This document shows, piece by piece, positions 44,511-49,552 of a stretch of DNA of 49,552 bases. This stretch comes from Synechococcus sp. AG-679-C18. Its GTDB lineage: Bacteria; Cyanobacteriota; Cyanobacteriia; PCC-6307; Cyanobiaceae. The notes below the pieces were generated by a model that saw nothing but the letters and a program-made list of their open reading frames with translations, had not been told where the DNA came from and ran no database searches. How positions within the stretch are numbered: the first letter of the stretch is position 1; each line of letters begins with the position of its first letter. The position numbers were made by a program, and so were the translations under genes. Where the stretch lies: contig QCUL01000018.1 of the NCBI GenBank assembly GCA_003210755.1, positions 1-49,552 on the forward strand. Direction: 5' to 3'.

Positions 44511-46130
44511 TTAAATATCATCTATTTTGATGTATTCTCCTGATGTTCGACTGGACAATATTTGCATCCACTCAGATTCAAGTCCAAGGCTTGTAGAGTT
44601 TATTGCGATTGAATCATTATTATTTGTGACTCTTGTAGCATTTAGATCTTCATAGGTTTTAGCAATCTTTTCATAGTCATCAACGTTCCAAGAGTTATTG
44701 TTTGGATCGAAGTTTGGTTTGCCATCGGAGAGAAAATAGATCGTGTCTGTATTCCCATCAGCGAATGCTTGATCAAGGCTACTCCAGGGCATCGTTCCAC
44801 CCCAGTATTTTGGATTGCTATTGCTGAGGCTCAGCACAAAGTTAATCGCTGACTGGCGTACTTCTGAATTAATTGGACCAAGTTCCACCAGATTTAATTT
44901 GCTTTTTTCCCAGTTTTTGTTGTTGCGATTACCCTCCGTACTGAATGCCGCAAGCCCGATTTTTGTGTAATCCGGTAAATTTTGTATTATATCAATCATT
45001 TCATTTTGCAATGCTTCCATTCGAGTGAAGCTGCATATCCTCTTAGTTTTGTAATATCCCGTTTGTGGATCATAAAAGCGCCTTTTTGTATTACCAATCT
45101 CTCCGCTCCATGCAACACAAGCACTCATTGAGCCCGACCCATCAAGGATGAAGCGTACATTGCTGCTGGTGATGTTCTGGAAGAATGCACCACCGCTGTA
45201 ACCTTGTCCTTCCCCACTATTTGTGGCGTTGTAACCGAATCGAACCCTTTTGTCTGCTCTGGCAAACGCAGCAAAATAAAGTTCTTGGGTAGTTTGTGAT
45301 TTTGTTCTTGATGTTTTTTCGAGGTAACTAGCTGATATTTGGTACGGGTCATTATCTTTGTTGTCATCAAGTTCGTAAGGATCTATAAACTTTACAAGCT
45401 TGGTGTTTAGATCTGTCTGAATTCTTAAAGCAGGTTCTTGATTGGTGCGTGCTGGTGTTTTTCCCTCTTTGAAATGAAAGTCTATTTCATTTAATACAGT
45501 ATTTAAATTTCTAGTCTGAGGACAGTTTTTATCTTCTGCAAGGTCACTGACCTTGCAAGGTATTGTGCCAATATCATCAAGAATTTGACTTACAAATTTT
45601 TCAGACTGATATTCTTCATCCCCATTATTTTGTTGTGAATTCTGGCTGTCTGAGTAGGTTCCATCCATATTGAGAGACACACCACATCGGAGTATTGCGT
45701 AGCCTCGTCCATTGCTACTGAGGCTTACGCCGTAGACCACTGGATCTTCTAATTCCACCATATTGATACCAAAGAGTGGTTTGAAACCCTTATTTCCAGA
45801 AAGTTCATTGCATTGATTGACCACTTCGGCGTGATTGCTCATTAGATCTGTATCCTCCTCACCTTCCTTTAGAGTTTCAGTCCTTGTGATGAGTAGATTC
45901 ATACTCCGCTCAATTTCTGAGCGCATTAACCGTAGACCATTTGTGGTGTTCTGACGAAGTGTCGCTTTCCCTTGCGATTCAGAAACCATCCTTTCTGTAA
46001 AGCGCAATCCTGTGGCTGAGGCACCCATAATTAAGCCTCCTGCAGCTACGCTGACTAACAATTCAGTGGCAGTGAAGCCATTGCGCCTTTTGAGGCGTGA
46101 TGATGCTTTACGTTGAATGACTTCAAACAT
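44511..46130 (-). CDS. Pilin-like protein fused to a von Willebrand A domain (operon B)
   Basis: 539 residues, a clear paralogue of 36928-38517. Prepilin motif RRNG/FTATELLVSVAAGGLIMGA, middle region with the same landmarks (LRQNTTNGLRLMRSEIERSM, NMVELEDPVVYGVSLSSNGRGYA in part), then VRFILDGSGSMSACVAW, WGGTMPWSSL and YFLSDGKPNFDP forming the metal site. This copy keeps a more standard prepilin N-terminus than the operon A copy. Last gene of operon B. Confidence 0.85.
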   Translation of the reverse strand: MFEVIQRKASSRLKRRNGFTATELLVSVAAGGLIMGASATGLRFTERMVSESQGKATLRQNTTNGLRLMRSEIERSMNLLITRTETLKEGEEDTDLMSNHAEVVNQCNELSGNKGFKPLFGINMVELEDPVVYGVSLSSNGRGYAILRCGVSLNMDGTYSDSQNSQQNNGDEEYQSEKFVSQILDDIGTIPCKVSDLAEDKNCPQTRNLNTVLNEIDFHFKEGKTPARTNQEPALRIQTDLNTKLVKFIDPYELDDNKDNDPYQISASYLEKTSRTKSQTTQELYFAAFARADKRVRFGYNATNSGEGQGYSGGAFFQNITSSNVRFILDGSGSMSACVAWSGEIGNTKRRFYDPQTGYYKTKRICSFTRMEALQNEMIDIIQNLPDYTKIGLAAFSTEGNRNNKNWEKSKLNLVELGPINSEVRQSAINFVLSLSNSNPKYWGGTMPWSSLDQAFADGNTDTIYFLSDGKPNFDPNNNSWNVDDYEKIAKTYEDLNATRVTNNNDSIAINSTSLGLESEWMQILSSRTSGEYIKIDDI

Positions 46131-46228
46131 TTTGCCGTACCCACCCTTTCTCTTACTTATTTATTCTTGCAAGGATGGGTTGTTTAATTGTCAATTGGTG
46201 GTGAATATAAACTGAGAATCCTATGATT

Positions 46229-46909
46229 TTAGCGTGATATATTGCATGATCCCGTACTGACAGGTGAGGAAGAAGTTGTTACCTGCCATGTACCATTTGC
46301 GATCGCTCCAGTCCCATCGATCTGAACGCAACGCATGTTTATTCTGTTTTGTTTCGGTAGGCAATTATTTCCAGATATGGATCTGTTATGGCAGATGAGA
46401 AAGGTGAGTGTTCCTGAGTTGGCAGTCATTCCCGGAGGTGTAAATCCGAAATCTTTGTTGCTTGTTGCGACAACAACAGCTCTGCTTGCGGGTGTGGATT
46501 CGATCTGAGCAAGTCGTAAGTTATCGCGAGCTCTGCCTGTTAAATTGCTGATTTGATCTCCTGCATAGCCATTTTCACAGTCGGGGTCTGATGTGAGTTC
46601 ACTGATGACAGAATCGCAGCACATAAATTTAGTGCTGTTATTAGCACTATTCTGATTGAACTCGACTACGTCTTCTGGAGGAAAGAATTTAAATGCCGCT
46701 GGAAAATCTATTTTGCAACTTGTTTTGTTTGTAGCTAACTTTGCTCGTAATTGATAGAGACCTGACTCCAATAGCAAGGCATAGCGATCAACCTCTCCTT
46801 GCCAGCGACTGCGGCTGATGATTGGCGCCGTTGTTGTAGTAACAACTCCTAGGACAGCCAGGGCTACGAGCATCTCAATTAAAGTGAATCCGCTTTCTTT
46901 ATTTTTCAT
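46229..46909 (-). CDS. GspH/FimT-like minor pilin (operon B)
   Basis: 226 residues. ESG/FTLIEMLVALAVLGVVTTTTA, then WQGEVDRYALLLESGLYQLRAKL matching the operon A paralogue. A cysteine-rich globular part (MCCDSV, CENGYAG, CHNRS) follows. Start overlaps the PilV-like gene as ATGA, the same junction as in operon A. Confidence 0.85.
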   Translation of the reverse strand: MKNKESGFTLIEMLVALAVLGVVTTTTAPIISRSRWQGEVDRYALLLESGLYQLRAKLATNKTSCKIDFPAAFKFFPPEDVVEFNQNSANNSTKFMCCDSVISELTSDPDCENGYAGDQISNLTGRARDNLRLAQIESTPASRAVVVATSNKDFGFTPPGMTANSGTLTFLICHNRSISGNNCLPKQNRINMRCVQIDGTGAIANGTWQVTTSSSPVSTGSCNISR

Positions 46910-47412
46910 TGTGTGTCATAACATTGTGATGAGAAATTTGGATTGATTTCCGCAATTCGTTTTTCAATCCCGATTGATGATTCAGGCGCTTCAAAGCTGT
47001 AGGTGAGAATCAGGAGTGAGGGATTGTTGGCATTCCAGTCCATAGTTATTGCTTTGTTCTTTGGTTCACCGGCTATCTCTCCTTTCTTCAAGTGAACCAT
47101 TAAAAAGTCGCTTGGATTTTGACAGGCTGCTGATAGATTGATATTTAAGCCTGCTGGATCACGTATTGCTTCAGGTGTGAGATAGGAATCCTGCATCTGT
47201 ATGAGCTGAAGATGATCATTGATGGCTGCCTCAATCGTGTTCCTACTCGATTGCTTACTACTTGTTGCCATTGCTGTCATGCTTAGGCGGCCAACACTTG
47301 TCATCACTGCGGCAATGATCAGGCCAGCAATCAGCGTTTCAAGCACTGTGAATCCTGCTACCAAACGATTTGCTTTTAGCTTCTTAGGATGTGAGAGTGA
47401 GTGGCGATTCAT
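46906..47412 (-). CDS. PilV-like minor pilin (operon B)
   Basis: 168 residues. VAG/FTVLETLIAGLIIAAVMTSVG followed by AINDHLQLIQMQDSYLTPEAI and YSFEAPESSIGIEKRIAEI, closely matching the operon A copy. Ends on an ATGA overlap with the GspH-like gene. About 200 bases separate it from the upstream PilX-like gene, unlike the tight junction in operon A. Confidence 0.83.
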   Translation of the reverse strand: MNRHSLSHPKKLKANRLVAGFTVLETLIAGLIIAAVMTSVGRLSMTAMATSSKQSSRNTIEAAINDHLQLIQMQDSYLTPEAIRDPAGLNINLSAACQNPSDFLMVHLKKGEIAGEPKNKAITMDWNANNPSLLILTYSFEAPESSIGIEKRIAEINPNFSSQCYDTQ

Positions 47413-47609
47413 GGCAGGCCATACAGATTCATAAGAATCAGCGGGAGAGTGTACTTACGAATAATGCAATGTCAAAAATTTGTGCTTTACTTCTTTAGTA
47501 TCGGATTACTAAACCCCGCGAAGATGACTGAATTCCTGGTATGTAGTGATAATTTTTGTTGGATTGACTGAGGCTTTACTGAGAGCTTAATTCCATTCCA
47601 AATTCTTAT

Positions 47610-49394
47610 TTACCAACGTTCAAAAGTATCTAAACTTGTTCCTCGTATTGCTCGTGTCACCATTCGACCATAGCCAGGGTAATTGAATCGAGATAGCCAG
47701 CCCCAGTTATCATTAGCTCTTTGAACAATAGGAGTGTTATTTGTTTCAGTGTTTAATGTGAAATTAGAGGCTTGTCCACTGTCGTCCAAAACACAGATAC
47801 TGCTAGCCCAGGCGAGACCACTAAGAGTTGCATTGTCCGGGCGAATTGTTCCTGTTGGCAGATACAAAAGTGCGTAAGGAAGATTGTTGTCTTTGAAACT
47901 TACGGATCTCGCTAATGTGTTGCAGGCTTCAGTTGGAGCGGAGCCGGTGGTACCAACGATGACTAGTTGCTCTGGATTTTCATTGCAAACTGAGTCTGTA
48001 TTGTTAACGCCGCAAAGCTCAGATGTTCCATCCAGCTTGATTGCTCTAGAAAGATTGAGATCATTTGGGTAGGCTATCGGTTGTTCTAAATGCAGCACAA
48101 CAGAGCGTGTATCTGTCGTTTGTATATGCAGCTTTGTTTGACTCAGATTGATATGGTCGATGTAGACATGGCAGTCGAACTTGTCTGAATTTTTGCAAAG
48201 AATATCTGTGCTTAGGGTGATTGTTGAACCCCCTATTGCCTGATTACTTCCAAGCTCCTCATTGAGTGTTCTGAAATCTGAAGCATTGGTTTTGTCTGCG
48301 TCACGCACGCATATCACTTCAGCGCAGGGCAGTGCAGAATACAGCTTTTCGGTTATTCCATCAGTCTCTAAATCATTGATTCCATCCTGATTGCGATCGT
48401 CAGGAGCAGGTGCGCTGTCATCAAAACTCCACATCCGGATTGTTTCACCATCACTAGTTTGTGTGGTGTCGTTTATTGGATCTTTTTTGAATAGTTTTAT
48501 TGGTGGCATCCCGCTAACACCACGCTTTGCTTCGTTGATATTAATTGGCCATACTTGATTTGAGCGATCCTTACCGGCCAGGTTTGAATTCGTTGCACTC
48601 ACATTTTCCAAAAGAGCATTATCGCTACAGCTACTTGCATATTGTTGTGCTGAATAAGCATCTGGTAAGTTTGTGAGATAAAAAATATTTCCTGGGCCAG
48701 TAATTGTTGTATTGTTCATTCGTAAGTTATGACCACTCATGACCGCCCAGTCTCCAGCGCCAGCAACATTTGAGCTAATATATAGAGACCGTTTTAGAAG
48801 TGCACGGGCAAGAACAAATGTTCCTCTTTGGACGATTCCTTCCACGTAAAATGTTCCTTCTCCATTTCCATTATTGGCTGTTGTGTTGTAACTGCGCAGA
48901 CGGTACCCGATTTGAATTGGTTTCTGGTTGCCCTGTGAATCGCTTATTCCATCTGATCGCATTGATCCGCTATTGATGATAATTCTGGGTGATTCTGACT
49001 CTGTACCAACTGGATAGGCATTGATGTGTTTTGTTGTTGGTGTACAGAGCTCTACCAATTGGAATCCTTCCGAATTAGGTGTTGCCCAGCCCCTTTTGCC
49101 TTGATCATTGTTTAGTGAAAGTAGGAAACCTGTGTACTGATTCCTGTTGTCAAGGTTTAGATCGCTGAGGATACGGTTGAGTCCGTTTAATGCCGCTGAT
49201 TCAGCCATTTGTTGATAGCTTTCTGAGGCGCCTAATTTTCGTGCGATCAATTGGCGCATCATGAGGCCAGTTGCGCCTGCTAGTAAGACAAGTCCCATTA
49301 AAAGAGCGATGACGATGGTCATGCCTTCTTCTGTTTTGGGCGCTTCTCGTAGACTCTTTGTCTTTGCTATGACTGTTTTTTTATGTTTGGTCAT
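47610..49394 (-). CDS. PilX-like large minor pilin (operon B)
   Basis: 594 residues. TEEG/MTIVIALLMGLVLLAGATGLM, then YQQMAESAALNGLNRILSDL, paralogous to 39672-41300. A large beta-rich body contains DCHVYIDHINLSQTKLHI and a SWAS-SIC region shared with the other copy (LSGLAWASSICVLDD). Also holds a short calcium-loop-like DRNQDGINDLETDG. Both copies end near identically (RAIRGTSLDTFERW here, RGILGTGLDTFRQW in operon A). Confidence 0.78.
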   Translation of the reverse strand: MTKHKKTVIAKTKSLREAPKTEEGMTIVIALLMGLVLLAGATGLMMRQLIARKLGASESYQQMAESAALNGLNRILSDLNLDNRNQYTGFLLSLNNDQGKRGWATPNSEGFQLVELCTPTTKHINAYPVGTESESPRIIINSGSMRSDGISDSQGNQKPIQIGYRLRSYNTTANNGNGEGTFYVEGIVQRGTFVLARALLKRSLYISSNVAGAGDWAVMSGHNLRMNNTTITGPGNIFYLTNLPDAYSAQQYASSCSDNALLENVSATNSNLAGKDRSNQVWPININEAKRGVSGMPPIKLFKKDPINDTTQTSDGETIRMWSFDDSAPAPDDRNQDGINDLETDGITEKLYSALPCAEVICVRDADKTNASDFRTLNEELGSNQAIGGSTITLSTDILCKNSDKFDCHVYIDHINLSQTKLHIQTTDTRSVVLHLEQPIAYPNDLNLSRAIKLDGTSELCGVNNTDSVCNENPEQLVIVGTTGSAPTEACNTLARSVSFKDNNLPYALLYLPTGTIRPDNATLSGLAWASSICVLDDSGQASNFTLNTETNNTPIVQRANDNWGWLSRFNYPGYGRMVTRAIRGTSLDTFERW

Positions 49395-49397
49395 GAG

Positions 49398-49552
49398 TTA
49401 GGCGCAATTGGGCGTACCGGCGGCGGTAGTGTCATCTCCCGTTGTTAAATCACTTGCACCATTGCTGATGTTGATGCAAGCTTGAATATCTCTTTTTGAC
49501 GTTGTATTTGTTGGCTCCGCTTTAATTAAATAGATGGAACTACTTTCTGTCG
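49398..49552 (-). CDS. Type IV pilin, C-terminal part (operon B, first visible gene)
   Basis: The frame ends with TAA at 49398-49400, three bases before the PilX-like ATG, and runs off the right edge of the window. The visible peptide (SSIYLIKAEPTNTTSKRDI, then QACINISNGASDLTTGDD and a final NCA) aligns with the C-terminus of the operon A pilin (YFVFEATSTNTASADFN, then ACVDLKTGAS), including both cysteines. The N-terminal helix lies outside. Confidence 0.75.
   Translation of the reverse strand, partial: TESSSIYLIKAEPTNTTSKRDIQACINISNGASDLTTGDDTTAAGTPNCA

Noticed and set aside
46298-46306. HIP1-type GCGATCGC octamer
   Set aside because: Only an isolated occurrence was noticed; not enriched as in HIP1-rich cyanobacteria.
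1-49552. CRISPR array
   Set aside because: No regularly spaced identical repeats of suitable length; the repeats found are paired or short tandem units.

Overview
The window looks like a chromosomal segment of a marine picocyanobacterium of the Synechococcus group. This is inferred from the gene set (a cyanobacterial SbtA-type bicarbonate transporter, a DUF4079 membrane protein, malate:quinone oxidoreductase, type IV pilins with picocyanobacterial character), the compact gene packing and the moderate base composition of the core genes. I cannot name the strain from the sequence alone.

Region 1 (1 to about 6.85 kb) is an AT-rich accessory island. It carries a tyrosine recombinase (cut by the window start), a sulfotransferase-like enzyme, an unrecognised 445-residue protein, a protein with HUH/rolling-circle Rep motifs, and a serine resolvase whose stop codon overlaps the start of a 57-residue gene. 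Several very small genes also lie here. Two are ribbon-helix-helix-like, and each sits behind a copy of the same 87-bp coding repeat. A second pair of diverged repeats encodes a small CxxC protein. Inverted and short tandem repeats lie in the gap between the Rep-like gene and the resolvase unit. Together these suggest a mobile element with its own replication or excision machinery.

Region 2 (6.86 to 16.0 kb) is core metabolism: pdhC, a KimA-like APC transporter, queA, then cysK, an outer-membrane barrel protein and two tandem PLP enzymes of the cystathionine gamma-synthase family. One of the two has an N-terminal region resembling fungal-type enzymes.

Region 3 (16.0 to 21.7 kb) is AT-rich. 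It holds a PhnD-like binding lipoprotein immediately upstream of a large hybrid histidine kinase, a convergent stand-alone receiver protein, and small unknown genes.

Region 4 (21.9 to 36.9 kb) is mostly core: rpsD, yidD, a glutaredoxin-like gene, murE, a Ca2+/H+ antiporter, a cysteine/cystine lyase-like PLP enzyme, a DUF4079 protein, an Nfu-type Fe-S scaffold, mqo, a glycerol-dehydrogenase-like enzyme, an SMR transporter and lepA. Embedded in it is a divergent pair, a LivJ-like periplasmic binding protein and a Cys-loop-type pentameric ligand-gated ion channel homologue, whose start codons overlap.

Region 5 (36.9 to 49.55 kb) is a type IV pilin region on the minus strand. Two paralogous operons share the same order: pilin, PilX-like, PilV-like, GspH-like, and a pilin fused to a von Willebrand A domain. 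The second operon runs off the window end. Between them lie a major-pilin-like gene with a structured leader and a strong terminator, and an sbtA-type transporter gene.
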